The translations under genes and the position numbers were made by a program. From Palsa-343 sp036269135 (GTDB taxonomy: Bacteria > Acidobacteriota > Terriglobia > Terriglobales > Acidobacteriaceae): DNA of 64,000 bases. The notes beneath the pieces are model-generated. The model made no database searches. It was not told the origin of the DNA and was given only the letters and a program-made list of their open reading frames with translations. Positions 26,170 to 35,701 of this stretch are shown here, piece after piece. The first letter of the stretch is position 1. Every line of letters begins with the position of its first letter. The DNA lies in contig DATASQ010000013.1 of NCBI GenBank assembly GCA_036269135.1, positions 8,635 to 72,634 of the forward strand. Direction: 5' to 3'.

Positions 26170-26270
26170 CGACCCGGTTCCGAACTGCTTCATCGTCGCA
26201 TTGCCTTCCGATCGCGGGATCGTCCCCTTCAGGGAATGCCATGAATTCGCCCTGCCGCAAATGCCGGGAG

Positions 26271-26303
26271 TACAATTCCGTCCGAACCCTGTAAACGGTT
26301 TCA
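26271..26303 (+). promoter_or_regulatory. Beta-galactosidase promoter -10 and LacI/cre-type operator
   Basis: TACAAT at 26271-26276 is a good -10. TGTAAACGGTTTCA at 26290-26303 fits the classical LacI/CcpA-type consensus TGWNANCGNTNWCA at every fixed position. It lies 24 bases before the ATG, where a repressor would block transcription. The -35 is weak. Confidence 0.65.
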
Positions 26304-26326
26304 ATCGCTACTCGTCGAGGTCCTCA

Positions 26327-28879
26327 ATGCCCCTTATTACCCGCCGTGACCTGCTCTCTTCCTCGCTTGTTCTCTCTGCCTCTTCCCTGGTGAGCCGGTC
26401 TTCCTGGGCGCGCACTGCCGCGTTGCTCGAAGGGGCAGGGCCCGAGGTTTCGGTGGCGGCCCTCCCCGCCCTGGCACCCCGCGAGCAGCTTCTCTTCGAC
26501 TTCGGCTGGAGGTTCACCTTTGGCAACCTCGACGATCCCTCGAAAGACCTCGACTTCGGCTTCGGCCAAAGCGACTTCAGCAAGACCGGCGACTTCAAGT
26601 TCGCCAAGGCCGGGTTCGACGACTCCGGCTGGCGGTCTCTGAACCTGCCCCACGACTGGGCCGTCGAGCTCCCCTTCGTCCACGACGACCGCGGCGAAGG
26701 CGACTCATCGCTGCGTCCGCACGGGTATAAGCCTCTGGGCCGCCGTTTTCCCGAGACCACCGTCGGCTGGTACCGCCGCGAGTTCGAGATTCCCTCCAGC
26801 GACCTGGGGCGCCGCGTCTGGGTCGAGTTCGACGGCGCCGTTCGCGACGTGCTCGTCTTCGTGAACGGCTGTTTCATTGGGCGCAACGACAACAGCTACG
26901 CTCCCTTCCGCTTCGATCTCTCCGACTTCCTCAACTACGGCGCCAAAAACTACATTGTCCTTCGCGTCGATGCCAGCTTCGGCGACGGCTGGTTCTATGA
27001 AGGAGCCGGTATCTATCGTCACGTCTGGCTCACGAAGACCGACGCGGTCCATCTCGGCAACTGGGAAAGCGTCGTGCGCCCCACCGTCGCCAACGGCTCC
27101 GCCACGCTCGCTCTCTCCACGCTCGTCGAAAATCAGAGCAAACAACCTGCCAGCGCCAAAGTCAGCTGGAAGATCCTCGACGACAAAGGCGCCACCGTTG
27201 CCTCCGCCGACGCGCCCGAGCAGTCTATCCCCGTCGATGGCTCCGCTCCGTTCACCGCCACCGCCACTCTCCCCAATCCTTCCCTGTGGTCTGTCGATGA
27301 GCCCAACCTCTACTCCGCCAGCGTCACCGTTGAGACCGGCGGGCAGGCCTCCGACGCCGAGCGGGTCAACTTCGGCGTCCGCACCGCCGTCTTCGATCCC
27401 GAAAAGGGATTCTTCCTCAACGGCCAGCCGCTCAAAATCCAGGGGACCTGCAACCATCAGGATCACGCCGGCGTCGGCGCCGCGCTCCCCGACCGCCTGC
27501 AGGCGTACCGCGTCAGCGTGCTGCAGTCCATGGGCTGCAACGCGGTCCGCACCTCCCACAACATGCCGACGCCGGAGTGGGTCGATGCCTGCGACCGCAT
27601 GGGCGTGATGATGATGTGCGAAACGCGCCAGATGAGTTCCAATCCCGGCGGCCTGCGGCAGCTCGAAACCATGGTGAAGCGCTATCGCAATTCGCCCTCG
27701 ATCATCATCTGGTCCATTGGCAACGAAGAATTTCTCCTCCAGGGCCCGATGGCCGAGCAGGGCGCGAAAATCGCCGCCAGTATGGCTCGCCGCTGCCATG
27801 AACTGGATCCCACCCGCGTTGTCTCCGCCGCCGTCAATGGCGACAACAAACAGGGAGTCTCCGACGCCCTGGACATCATCGGCTTCAACTACAACCTGAA
27901 GCTGCCGGACGCTTTCCACGCTCAGCATCACGACCGCGCCATCTATGGCTCGGAGACCTCCAGCGCCATCAGCACCCGCGGCGAATACGCCACCGATCCC
28001 CAGCGCAACACCGTGAATTCCTACGACGGCGTGGTGCCCTGGGGTGAGACTCCCGAAGAGTGGTGGACCTTCTACGGAACGCGCGAGTGGGAATGCGGGG
28101 GCTTCGCCTGGACTGGCTTCGATTACCGCGGCGAGCCCACACCCTACGGATGGCCGTCCATCAACTCCCAGTTCGGCATCGTCGATATGTGTGGATTTCC
28201 CAAGGACTACTTCTATTACTACAGAGCGTGGTGGGGCAAAGAGCCATCGCTGCATGTCTTCCCCCACTGGAACTGGCATGGCCGCGAAGGCGACGAGATT
28301 CCCGTGTGGGTTTATTCCAACCTCGATGAGGTTGAATTGCTGGTGAATGGCAAGAGCCTCGGCCGGCAGAAGGTTCCCCGCCTGGGCCACGTGCAGTGGA
28401 ATGTCAAATACGAGCCTGGGGCCATCGAAGCTCACGCGTATCGCAACGGCAAAGTGGTCCTCACCGAGAAGCGCGAGACCACCGGGCCGGCCGCCGCCAT
28501 TCGGCTCACTGCCGATCGCACGGAGATCAATGCCGATGGCGAGGACATTGCCATCCTGAAAGTGGAAGGGCTCGACAGCCAGGGCCGCATCGTCCCTGTT
28601 GCCGATAACCTGATCGCCTTCACCGTCTCCGGGCCGGGCCAGCTCATCGGCGTGGGCAACGGCAATCCCAACTGTCTGGAAAGCGACAAGGCGCCCAAAC
28701 GCTCCCTCTTCAATGGACTCGCTCAGGTCATCATCCAGAGCAGCAAGCACCCGGGCCCCATTCACATCGAAGCGGCCAAGGACGGCTGGGACGGCCCCGA
28801 CCTCACCTCAGCCACCATTCTCGTCACCGCCAAACCTGTCGAACCGCGGGCTTCCGTTCCGGTTGTACGGGGATCCTAG
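26327..28879 (+). CDS. Glycoside hydrolase family 2 beta-galactosidase-like enzyme, exported
   Basis: 850 residues from the ATG at 26327, preceded by GAGG; the long upstream extension of the frame crosses the promoter and is rejected. A Tat-like signal (ITRRDLLSSSLVLSASSL) starts the protein. The GH2 sugar-binding domain (FGWRFTFGNL.. LNLPHDWAVELPF.. TTVGWYRREFEIP), Ig-like domain and TIM barrel follow. The acid/base Glu is ~467 in SIGNEEF and the nucleophile Glu ~543 in YGSETSS. C-terminal Ig-like domains resemble those of plant-polysaccharide-active GH2 enzymes (VWVYSNLDEVELLVNGKSLG; RLTADRTEINADGEDIAIL). It precedes an alpha-galactosidase by 45 bases, so galactose-containing oligosaccharides are the likely target. 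Confidence 0.9.
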   Translation: MPLITRRDLLSSSLVLSASSLVSRSSWARTAALLEGAGPEVSVAALPALAPREQLLFDFGWRFTFGNLDDPSKDLDFGFGQSDFSKTGDFKFAKAGFDDSGWRSLNLPHDWAVELPFVHDDRGEGDSSLRPHGYKPLGRRFPETTVGWYRREFEIPSSDLGRRVWVEFDGAVRDVLVFVNGCFIGRNDNSYAPFRFDLSDFLNYGAKNYIVLRVDASFGDGWFYEGAGIYRHVWLTKTDAVHLGNWESVVRPTVANGSATLALSTLVENQSKQPASAKVSWKILDDKGATVASADAPEQSIPVDGSAPFTATATLPNPSLWSVDEPNLYSASVTVETGGQASDAERVNFGVRTAVFDPEKGFFLNGQPLKIQGTCNHQDHAGVGAALPDRLQAYRVSVLQSMGCNAVRTSHNMPTPEWVDACDRMGVMMMCETRQMSSNPGGLRQLETMVKRYRNSPSIIIWSIGNEEFLLQGPMAEQGAKIAASMARRCHELDPTRVVSAAVNGDNKQGVSDALDIIGFNYNLKLPDAFHAQHHDRAIYGSETSSAISTRGEYATDPQRNTVNSYDGVVPWGETPEEWWTFYGTREWECGGFAWTGFDYRGEPTPYGWPSINSQFGIVDMCGFPKDYFYYYRAWWGKEPSLHVFPHWNWHGREGDEIPVWVYSNLDEVELLVNGKSLGRQKVPRLGHVQWNVKYEPGAIEAHAYRNGKVVLTEKRETTGPAAAIRLTADRTEINADGEDIAILKVEGLDSQGRIVPVADNLIAFTVSGPGQLIGVGNGNPNCLESDKAPKRSLFNGLAQVIIQSSKHPGPIHIEAAKDGWDGPDLTSATILVTAKPVEPRASVPVVRGS

Positions 28880-28924
28880 GACCGCAAGCCCGAGGACCCA
28901 GGTCAAAATATGTGGAGCACGCGG

Positions 28925-31168
28925 ATGAATCGATGGAGCGTCTCGAGACGCGCAGGCGCATGGCAATTCGCCGTTGTGCTGGGCTGCTGCTTCAGCTTCT
29001 GGAGCGGAGGAGTGGCCGCGGCCGCACAGGAAGCGCCGATTCGCTATGACGCGCAAGCGCGCGTCTTCCGCATCGACGGCGCAGGCATGTCCTATGTCTT
29101 CGGCGTGAACGAGAAGGCACAGCTGCAGTCGATCTACTGGGGACAAAAGCTCCGGCCGCAGGATACTTTCCCCGCGCCGCATTCCCGGCCGGGATGGGCT
29201 TCCTTCGATTTGCCCGTGAATACTACGCCCCAGGAGTTCCTGGGGTGGGGCGGTGGGTTGTACGCCGAACCGGACCTCAAGATCACGTTTCCCGATGGGA
29301 ACCGCGACCTGGTGCTCCACTATGTTTCGCATGCGATCGACGGCAATTCGCTCACCGTTGTGATGAAAGACATTTCGCGCGACGTGTACGTGCACCTCGC
29401 TTACCAGGTGGACGGCGCGACGGGCATTTTGCGGCGCTCCGCCACGGTGGAGAACCGGACCACGCAGCCCTTCACGATAGAACAGGCGGCAGCGGGGACG
29501 TGGAATCTGCCGGCGGCGAATGACTATGAGCTGCGCTATCTGACCGGCCGATGGGCGGGCGAGTGGTCGCTGCAGAAGGAAGAGATGCATCCGGGCAAGA
29601 CGATTCTGGAGAGCCGGCGGGGATCGACGGGACACCAGAACAATCCCTGGTTCGCCATCGAACGCGGCGATTCAGGCGATGAGGATCACGGGGACGTCTG
29701 GTTTGGCGCGCTGGGGTGGAGCGGATCCTGGCAGATCGCCATCGAGCAGATGCAGGCAAAGCAGGTGCGCGTGACGGGCGGCTTCAATCCGTTCGACTTT
29801 GCCTATGTGCTGAAGCCCGGTGAATCCCTGGCGCTGCCGGATTTCTATGGCGGGTATTCGGACCAGGGAATCGGCGGAGCCTCACGGCTCCTGCATCGAT
29901 TTGAGCTCGCGGAGATCCTGCCGCAGCGCCCGCGTCCGCGCGTACGGCCGGTGCTCTACAACTCCTGGGAAGCGACAGAATTCGACGTGAACGAAGCCGG
30001 CCAGGAGGCGCTGGCGGAGAAAGCGGCGAGCCTGGGCGTGGAACGCTTTGTTATGGACGACGGTTGGTTTGGCGAACGGATCAACGATCATGCCGGTTTG
30101 GGCGACTGGTGGCCGAATCCGCAGAAGTTTCCCCATGGCCTGAAGCCGCTGATCGATAAGGTTCATTCTCTGGGGATGGATTTTGGGTTGTGGGTCGAAC
30201 CCGAGATGGTGAATCCGAACAGCCGGCTCTATCGCGAGCATCCCGACTGGGTGCTGAATTTTCCAGGGCGTCCGCGGTCCGAGGCACGGAATCAGCTGGT
30301 GCTGAACCTGGCGCGCCCGGATGTCAGAGCCTATGTCCTGGGGGTGCTGGACAAGCTGCTGACGGAGAACGATATTGCCTTTCTGAAGTGGGATTACAAC
30401 CGGAACTGGTCGGAGCCGGGGTGGCCCGCCGTAGCTCCGGATGAAGAAAAAGAAGTCTACGTGAAGTACATCGATAACCTCTATTGGATCCTGCGGGAAC
30501 TGCGGCAGCGGCATCCGAAGGTGGAGATCGAGTCGTGTTCGGGCGGCGGCGGGCGCGTCGATCTGGGCATCCTGCGCTACACCGATGAAGTTTGGCCGTC
30601 GGACAACACCGATCCCTTCGACCGGCTGTCGATCCAGAATGGATTCACCTATGCCTATACGCCGGGCATCATGATGGCGTGGGTGACGGATTCGCCGAAC
30701 TGGGTGAACCACCGCACCACTTCGCTAACGTACCGCTTTCTCTCATCGATGCAGGGCTCGCTGGGCATTGGAGCCAATCTGAATCAGTGGACGCCGGAAG
30801 ATTTCGCGACGGCGAAGGCGCTGGTGGCGCAGTACAAACAGGTGCGCGCGACGGTGCAGCACGGCGACCTGTATCGGCTGATTGCGCCGCTCGACGGCGG
30901 CGAGTTCTCAGCGACGGAATCCGTGGGAACCGGTGGCCGGCAGGCGGTGGTGTTTGCGTTCCTGCATTCCAGCCAGATGGGATACCCCTATCCGCGGCTG
31001 TATCTCCGAGGGTTGGATCCCGATGCCACCTATCACCTGCACATCATGGATGGAAAGGCTGCAGACGGGACGCCGGATGCCGAGAGCGGTGCGTGGTGGA
31101 TGCATGCCGGCGTGCAGCTGGAGATGAGTGGTGATTTCCAGGCGGCCATGTTGACACTGGAGCGATAA
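28925..31168 (+). CDS. Glycoside hydrolase family 36 alpha-galactosidase, secreted
   Basis: 747 residues from the ATG at 28925, which has GGAG 8 bases upstream; the signal peptide ends ..GGVAAAAQ. An N-terminal beta-supersandwich precedes the TIM barrel. The nucleophile Asp ~490 lies in FLKWDYNRN, the acid/base Asp ~560 in WPSDNTDP, and CSGGGGRVDLGIL is the usual substrate-binding loop. Length and motifs match GH36 alpha-galactosidases, which remove alpha-1,6-galactose from raffinose-family oligosaccharides and galactomannans. It is downstream of the GH2 gene with no promoter seen between, hence one operon. Confidence 0.92.
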   Translation: MNRWSVSRRAGAWQFAVVLGCCFSFWSGGVAAAAQEAPIRYDAQARVFRIDGAGMSYVFGVNEKAQLQSIYWGQKLRPQDTFPAPHSRPGWASFDLPVNTTPQEFLGWGGGLYAEPDLKITFPDGNRDLVLHYVSHAIDGNSLTVVMKDISRDVYVHLAYQVDGATGILRRSATVENRTTQPFTIEQAAAGTWNLPAANDYELRYLTGRWAGEWSLQKEEMHPGKTILESRRGSTGHQNNPWFAIERGDSGDEDHGDVWFGALGWSGSWQIAIEQMQAKQVRVTGGFNPFDFAYVLKPGESLALPDFYGGYSDQGIGGASRLLHRFELAEILPQRPRPRVRPVLYNSWEATEFDVNEAGQEALAEKAASLGVERFVMDDGWFGERINDHAGLGDWWPNPQKFPHGLKPLIDKVHSLGMDFGLWVEPEMVNPNSRLYREHPDWVLNFPGRPRSEARNQLVLNLARPDVRAYVLGVLDKLLTENDIAFLKWDYNRNWSEPGWPAVAPDEEKEVYVKYIDNLYWILRELRQRHPKVEIESCSGGGGRVDLGILRYTDEVWPSDNTDPFDRLSIQNGFTYAYTPGIMMAWVTDSPNWVNHRTTSLTYRFLSSMQGSLGIGANLNQWTPEDFATAKALVAQYKQVRATVQHGDLYRLIAPLDGGEFSATESVGTGGRQAVVFAFLHSSQMGYPYPRLYLRGLDPDATYHLHIMDGKAADGTPDAESGAWWMHAGVQLEMSGDFQAAMLTLER

Positions 31169-31230
31169 GCGTCGAATCCGATCCCATTTCATAACAGCGG
31201 CGCGCCTAGCCTGGGCAGCGGGATTCTCCT

Positions 31231-32499
31231 TCAGAGCCTCCTTTGAAGATCGGACTCCTCGTAAAAGTCGCGGCCGAGCCGTTCCGGGCCCACGGCAAAG
31301 ATCAGCAGCAGGAGGAGAATGACACAACCTTCAAAGGAGGCCAGTGCGGTGGGATAGCCCAGGCGGTCGCGCAGGAAATATTCAACAGAAACCGCCGGCG
31401 ATGCGATCAGCACTCCGAACTGATAGACCATCCCGGGAAATAGTCCGCGCGCCGCGCCCGGGGATAGCTCAGTAAGGTGAGCGGGAATGACGCCGAAGGC
31501 TCCCTGCACTCCCACCTGCATGAAGCAGGAGGCGACCGCCAGAACAAGAATCGAGTGGCCGAAGGCCCAGGCGGGAATGGAAATCAGCGAGATGGTCATG
31601 GCGAGCATGATGGCGCGGCGGCGGCCGATTTTCTCGGAGAGGTGACCGAGGATCGGTGCTCCCGCAATCGCGCACAGATTGTAGAGAACGGGGATCGCCA
31701 GGTAGACGTTCATGCCCAGCAGCGTGTGAGCCGAAAGTCCGGCAATCGATCGCAGGAAGTCCGGGTATAAGTCCTGCGTGCCATGCGAAAGACAGCTCAT
31801 GATGGTCATGGCCAGCAGCAGATACGCGAAGATGCCGGCGTTCTCGGTGACGACCTGGAAGATCGGGCCCAGCGAGACGCGAGGATGCGCCTGCCAGGAC
31901 CTGGATTCCGGCGCCAGCAGCGCCAGCACGACGATCAGCGCGGCGACGCCGATTCCCACCAGAAACATGGATCGCCACCCGCATGCGGGCACCAGCATCT
32001 GCATGGCGACGGCGGCCAGCAGATAACCGAGCGGGTAGCCGCTCTGCATGATCCCGGAGAGCAGGCCGCGCCAGCGCGCCGGCGCGCTCTCCATTGTGTA
32101 GGTCGCGCCGACCCCCCAATAACCGCCCATGCCCACGCCGTAAAACCCGCGCATGACAAGAAAGAAGCGATACGTCGGGGCGAATCCGCTGAGCACGGTG
32201 AAGGTCGAGAAGAAAATTACGCAGAGGACGATCACACGCCGGCGTCCGAAGCGGTCGGCGAGCGCCCCAAACAGCAGTGCACCCAGAGGCCGCCCCGCGA
32301 GCGTGATCGTGAGCGACACGACGATGGCTACTTTCCCCACATGGAAATGCGCGGCCAGCGTATTCAGGAGAAAGATGACGACGAAGAAGTCAAAGGCATC
32401 GAGGACCCAGCCGAGAATGCCCGAGCTGACGGCGAGCTGCCATCGCGGCGTTACCCTGAGCCCGCCCGTGCCGGTGTCCGGATTCATTGCCTGGTGCAT
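31231..32499 (-). CDS. MFS transporter, sugar-acid/sialate-type
   Basis: 422 residues, about twelve membrane helices. The start at 32499 overlaps the stop of the esterase gene as TGATG, so the two are coupled. The signature loop between helices 2 and 3 reads GRPLGALLFGALADRFGRRRV, a classical MFS A-motif, and the first helix has GWVLDAFDFFVVIF, which is like the sialate/lactate and aromatic-acid H+ symporter groups. It would bring a product of the adjacent esterase into the cytoplasm; an organic or aromatic acid is plausible, but the substrate is inferred. Confidence 0.85.
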   Translation of the reverse strand: MHQAMNPDTGTGGLRVTPRWQLAVSSGILGWVLDAFDFFVVIFLLNTLAAHFHVGKVAIVVSLTITLAGRPLGALLFGALADRFGRRRVIVLCVIFFSTFTVLSGFAPTYRFFLVMRGFYGVGMGGYWGVGATYTMESAPARWRGLLSGIMQSGYPLGYLLAAVAMQMLVPACGWRSMFLVGIGVAALIVVLALLAPESRSWQAHPRVSLGPIFQVVTENAGIFAYLLLAMTIMSCLSHGTQDLYPDFLRSIAGLSAHTLLGMNVYLAIPVLYNLCAIAGAPILGHLSEKIGRRRAIMLAMTISLISIPAWAFGHSILVLAVASCFMQVGVQGAFGVIPAHLTELSPGAARGLFPGMVYQFGVLIASPAVSVEYFLRDRLGYPTALASFEGCVILLLLLIFAVGPERLGRDFYEESDLQRRL

Positions 32500-33428
32500 C
32501 AGTGCGGGCGGACCCCGGCCAGGAACTGCCATGCCGCATCGGTGAAGTTAAGGGGCGCCGGCGCCTGTTGTCCGTGGGTCTCCCACCATCGGCTGCCCTC
32601 CCATTGATGGCTCACGCCGGCGACAAAATCGGCAATGACCCGCACGCCCTTCCTGCATCCTTCCCAGGAGAACTGCACGCCCCACGCCATCTTTTTCGCC
32701 GTCTGTTTTTGACAGCCGTCGAGATAGCCCCAGGTTACCCAGTTCCCATGCGGAGTGGTTGCGAAGTCCGGACTGTGGGTTTCGAACCCGGTGAATGGTT
32801 CGTCTTTATCCCCGTGGATGTAGAGGATGGGCACCGGACGCGCGAGCCGGACGGGCGGATCCATGAGCGGCGTGGCGACGGCGACGACACCGCTTACCAG
32901 CTCCGGGTGACGGGAGGCAAACAGCTGCGCCATGCCGGACCCACTGGAGAATCCGGCAAAGAAGATGCGGCTGCGGTCGGGGTGGTCGCGATGCACAACG
33001 TCATGGAGCACAGCCAGCAGATAGCCGTCGTCATCGACAGGCTGTGAACCGGGCGCGAGAATATGGGTGCGCGAGCCCCGCATTTCCCAGAAGGTGATGT
33101 TCTTTTCCTGGTTCGGCGGCTGCGTCAGGTTGGTCCTGACCGGATCGGGAAAGACGACCAGAAATCCGTATTGGTCGGCCAGCGTGCTCCACCCAAATTC
33201 CTGCGACGCTGACTGGGCGGTGCTGGTAATGCCGCCGAGCATCACCACGACGGCCGGATCCCGAGGCGCGTGCAGAGGGCGATAGAGAAGATAAGGACGG
33301 TTGTAACCGTTATGAGTGAAGGGGCGAATCTGCATTTGCCCGGCGGTCGTCGCGGCGGAAAGCGGGGCTGCGATGAAGAGGAAGCTCAGAAGAACAGTGG
33401 CCGGAGCGAGTTTCGGGAGCTTCTGCAT
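32499..33428 (-). CDS. Secreted CE1/LpqC-like esterase (alpha/beta hydrolase)
   Basis: 309 residues from the ATG at 33428, which has AGGAGA 6 bases upstream. A signal peptide (APATVLLSFLFIAAPLSAA) leads into an alpha/beta hydrolase of the PHB-depolymerase/feruloyl-esterase type. The nucleophile Ser is in FAGFSSGSG (GxSxG), the Asp probably in IHGDKDEPF and the His in GVSHQWEGS. Family members release ferulate or acetate from plant polysaccharides or cleave polyesters. It is followed by a coupled MFS gene, which fits release-then-import of an acid. A LacI-type operator-like site and TTGACA promoter lie upstream. Confidence 0.8.
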   Translation of the reverse strand: MQKLPKLAPATVLLSFLFIAAPLSAATTAGQMQIRPFTHNGYNRPYLLYRPLHAPRDPAVVVMLGGITSTAQSASQEFGWSTLADQYGFLVVFPDPVRTNLTQPPNQEKNITFWEMRGSRTHILAPGSQPVDDDGYLLAVLHDVVHRDHPDRSRIFFAGFSSGSGMAQLFASRHPELVSGVVAVATPLMDPPVRLARPVPILYIHGDKDEPFTGFETHSPDFATTPHGNWVTWGYLDGCQKQTAKKMAWGVQFSWEGCRKGVRVIADFVAGVSHQWEGSRWWETHGQQAPAPLNFTDAAWQFLAGVRPH

Positions 33429-33455
33429 CGTCTCTCCTGAATGTTCGTGATAGCT

Positions 33456-33503
33456 TGAAAGCATTCACGTCGAGCCTACATGCCCCGCAGCTCTGCTTGT
33501 CAA
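33456..33503 (-). promoter_or_regulatory. Esterase/MFS promoter with operator-like palindrome
   Basis: On the minus strand TTGACA (33503-33498) is followed after 19 bases by TAGGCT (33478-33473). TGAAAGCATTCA (33456-33467), matching its reverse complement at 10 of 12 positions, begins 5 bases further on. The layout repeats that at receptor 2 and at 35702. The palindrome has a GC rather than CG centre. Confidence 0.45.
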
Positions 33504-33521
33504 GGATCGGGACGGACTGTG

Positions 33522-34751
33522 ATGTTCAAACGGGTCGAATTCGAACCCCAGGCCGCCGGCCCTCTCCTCGGCGTGAAGGTTTTGGATCTGTCGCGCCTCG
33601 TTGCCGGGAACACGCTCACCATGGTCCTGGCCGACCTGGGCGCCGACGTTCTGAAAGTCGAGCCGCCGTCCGGCGATACGCTGCGCCACTGGAAGGTTGC
33701 GGGCGTATCGACGGCCTGGAAAGCGTACAGCCGCAACAAGAAAAGCCTCTGTCTGGACTTCCATCATACGGAGGCGCATACCATCCTCCTCGATCTCGCG
33801 GCGAACTCGACCGTGCTGGTGGAAAGCTTTCGCCCCGGAACCCTGGAGAAGATGGGCCTTGCTCCCGCGGTTCTCCTTGCGCGCAACCCGCGGCTGGTCA
33901 TCGCCAGAATCTCAGGATGGGGCCAGAGCGGCCCCTACCGCGATCGTCCTGGATTTGGAACGCTGGTGGAAGGCATGTCGGGTTTTGCCTCGATGAACGG
34001 ATTCGCCGACCGCGAGCCGGTGCTGCCGCCCATCTACCTGGGAGATATGGTCGCGGGATTGTATGGTGCAATGGGCGTGCTGGCAGCGCTGCGGCACGTT
34101 GAAGTCGGAGCCGGCGCGGGGCAGGTGATCGATATGCCTTTGCTCGATCCGCTGTTTGCTATCCTCGGCCCGCAGGCCGCGAACTATCGGCTCACGCGCC
34201 AGGTGAAGCCCAGGACCGGCAGCCGCTCCACGAACAGCGCACCCCGCAATGTTTATCCCACGGCCGATGGAAAGTGGGTCTGTCTCTCGGCATCCACGCA
34301 GGGCATGGCAGAGCGGCTGTTCGAGGCCATCGGCCGCCCCGACCTCGCGAACGGCGACCGCTTCCGCGACAACACGGCTCGACTGTGCAACGTGGAAGCA
34401 CTGGACGCGATCATCCGGGAGTTCATCGCGAAGAAGTCGCAGGCTGACTGCGTCGCCTACTTCGCCGAGCGGGCGGTGACCGTGGGGCCGGTGTACGACA
34501 TGGCCGATATCGGCGAAGACGCTCATTTTCAGGAGCGGGATATTGTGGTCGAGCTTCCCGATGAGGAAATGGGAAGCATACCGGTGCACACGATTTCTCC
34601 ACGGTTCGGACTGACACCCGGCAACTTCCACGCTGCGGCTCCGGCTCTGGGGGAACATACGCGGGAAGCGTTGCGCGGCGCCGGCTACGGCGACGAGAAA
34701 ATTACTGCGCTGGAGCGCGCGGGAGCGGTGAAGGCGGGGGAGCAGGGATGA
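33522..34751 (+). CDS. Class III (CaiB/BaiF) CoA-transferase
   Basis: 409 residues from the ATG at 33522; the frame is open to 33480. The N-terminal Rossmann part has LLGVKVLDLSRLVAGNTLTMVLADLGADVLKVEPP, which is diagnostic for the family. The catalytic aspartate is expected in IYLGDMVAGLYGAMG. The C-terminal part closes the interlocked ring fold (GPVYDMADIGEDAHFQERDIV). These cytoplasmic enzymes move CoA between acyl-CoA and an organic acid. The next gene, overlapping by ATGA, is a CitE-like lyase, so activation and cleavage of a hydroxy-dicarboxylate such as citramalate or malate is the best guess. Confidence 0.9.
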   Translation: MFKRVEFEPQAAGPLLGVKVLDLSRLVAGNTLTMVLADLGADVLKVEPPSGDTLRHWKVAGVSTAWKAYSRNKKSLCLDFHHTEAHTILLDLAANSTVLVESFRPGTLEKMGLAPAVLLARNPRLVIARISGWGQSGPYRDRPGFGTLVEGMSGFASMNGFADREPVLPPIYLGDMVAGLYGAMGVLAALRHVEVGAGAGQVIDMPLLDPLFAILGPQAANYRLTRQVKPRTGSRSTNSAPRNVYPTADGKWVCLSASTQGMAERLFEAIGRPDLANGDRFRDNTARLCNVEALDAIIREFIAKKSQADCVAYFAERAVTVGPVYDMADIGEDAHFQERDIVVELPDEEMGSIPVHTISPRFGLTPGNFHAAAPALGEHTREALRGAGYGDEKITALERAGAVKAGEQG

Positions 34752-35623
34752 TCGATCTGATGCGAAGCAAGCTGTTTGTTCCTGCCAGCCGGCCGGAATT
34801 CTTTCCGAAAGCGCTGGCCTCCCAGGCCGACGCCATTTGCTGGGATCTGGAAGACAGCGTCGTGCCCGCGCGACGCGAGGAGGCACGCCAGCACCTGCGC
34901 CAGTTATTCAGCGAGTTACAAACCAACAAAGTTGCGATGGTACGCGTGAATCCCGTTGCCAGCAGCGACTTTGCAAAAGATTTGCGAGCTGCGGTCTCTC
35001 CTGCGCTGGCTGTTTTGGCCCTTCCCAAGGTAAGCACTCCCGACGAGGTTCGCGAAGCTGCCTGGGACCTGAGTGCGCTGGAAAAGGAATGCGACCTGAA
35101 GGAGCCGATCGCGATCCTTCCCACAATTGAGACGCCGCGCGGACTGCGGCTGGCGAGGGAGATTGCCGAAAGCAGCCCTCGCATCGCGGGACTGCAACTC
35201 GGACTGGCGGACCTGTTTGGTTCTGTGGGAGTCAGATCCGATGATGCGGGCGCGGCCCAGCAGGTACGCTTCCGTATGCGTCTGGCCGCGGCCGAAGCCG
35301 GCGTGCCCTGTTTCGACAGCGCCTTTGCTGATTTTCGCAACGCAGATGGATTTGTGAGTGAAGCTGTCGCTGCCAGCGACATGGGATTCTCCGGGAAGAG
35401 CTGCATTCATCCGGATCAGATTGCGGCCGCCAACCGGATCTTCTCTCCAGGCGAGGAGGAGGTCGCGGCAGCGCGGCGCATCGTGGAAGCCATAGGGGAA
35501 TCCGGTTACTCAGAAGCGGGAGCACTGGCGCTGGATGGACGGATGGTCGACGCCGCCGGTTTGAAGCGTGCGGAACAGGTGATCCATCTGGCCAACCGCA
35601 TTCGCACCCACCAACAAGGGTAA
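34748..35623 (+). CDS. HpcH/HpaI-CitE-like acyl-CoA lyase
   Basis: 291 residues; start and upstream stop overlap as ATGA at 34748-34751. The TIM-barrel CitE pattern is clear: RSKLFVPASRPEFFPKAL at the N-terminus, AICWDLEDSVVPARREEAR with the acidic metal ligand region, ILPTIETPRGLRLA carrying the conserved Glu, and GFSGKSCIHPDQIAAAN near the end. Relatives cleave citramalyl-CoA, malyl-CoA or hydroxymethylglutaryl-type thioesters to acetyl-CoA and an oxo acid. With the CoA-transferase it forms a minimal acid-activation and cleavage module; no hydratase lies beside it. Confidence 0.9.
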   Translation: MIDLMRSKLFVPASRPEFFPKALASQADAICWDLEDSVVPARREEARQHLRQLFSELQTNKVAMVRVNPVASSDFAKDLRAAVSPALAVLALPKVSTPDEVREAAWDLSALEKECDLKEPIAILPTIETPRGLRLAREIAESSPRIAGLQLGLADLFGSVGVRSDDAGAAQQVRFRMRLAAAEAGVPCFDSAFADFRNADGFVSEAVAASDMGFSGKSCIHPDQIAAANRIFSPGEEEVAAARRIVEAIGESGYSEAGALALDGRMVDAAGLKRAEQVIHLANRIRTHQQG

Positions 35624-35701
35624 GACGCAGAGGACTGCGCTGGCGCTTTGCTGTTTGTCCGGCGCGTCAGCATTCCCGCCGACCTTATGGAATCGATCTG
35701 C

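Noticed and set aside
26705..28765. 686-residue minus-strand frame
   Set aside because: Antisense to the GH2 gene, whose catalytic motifs are intact.
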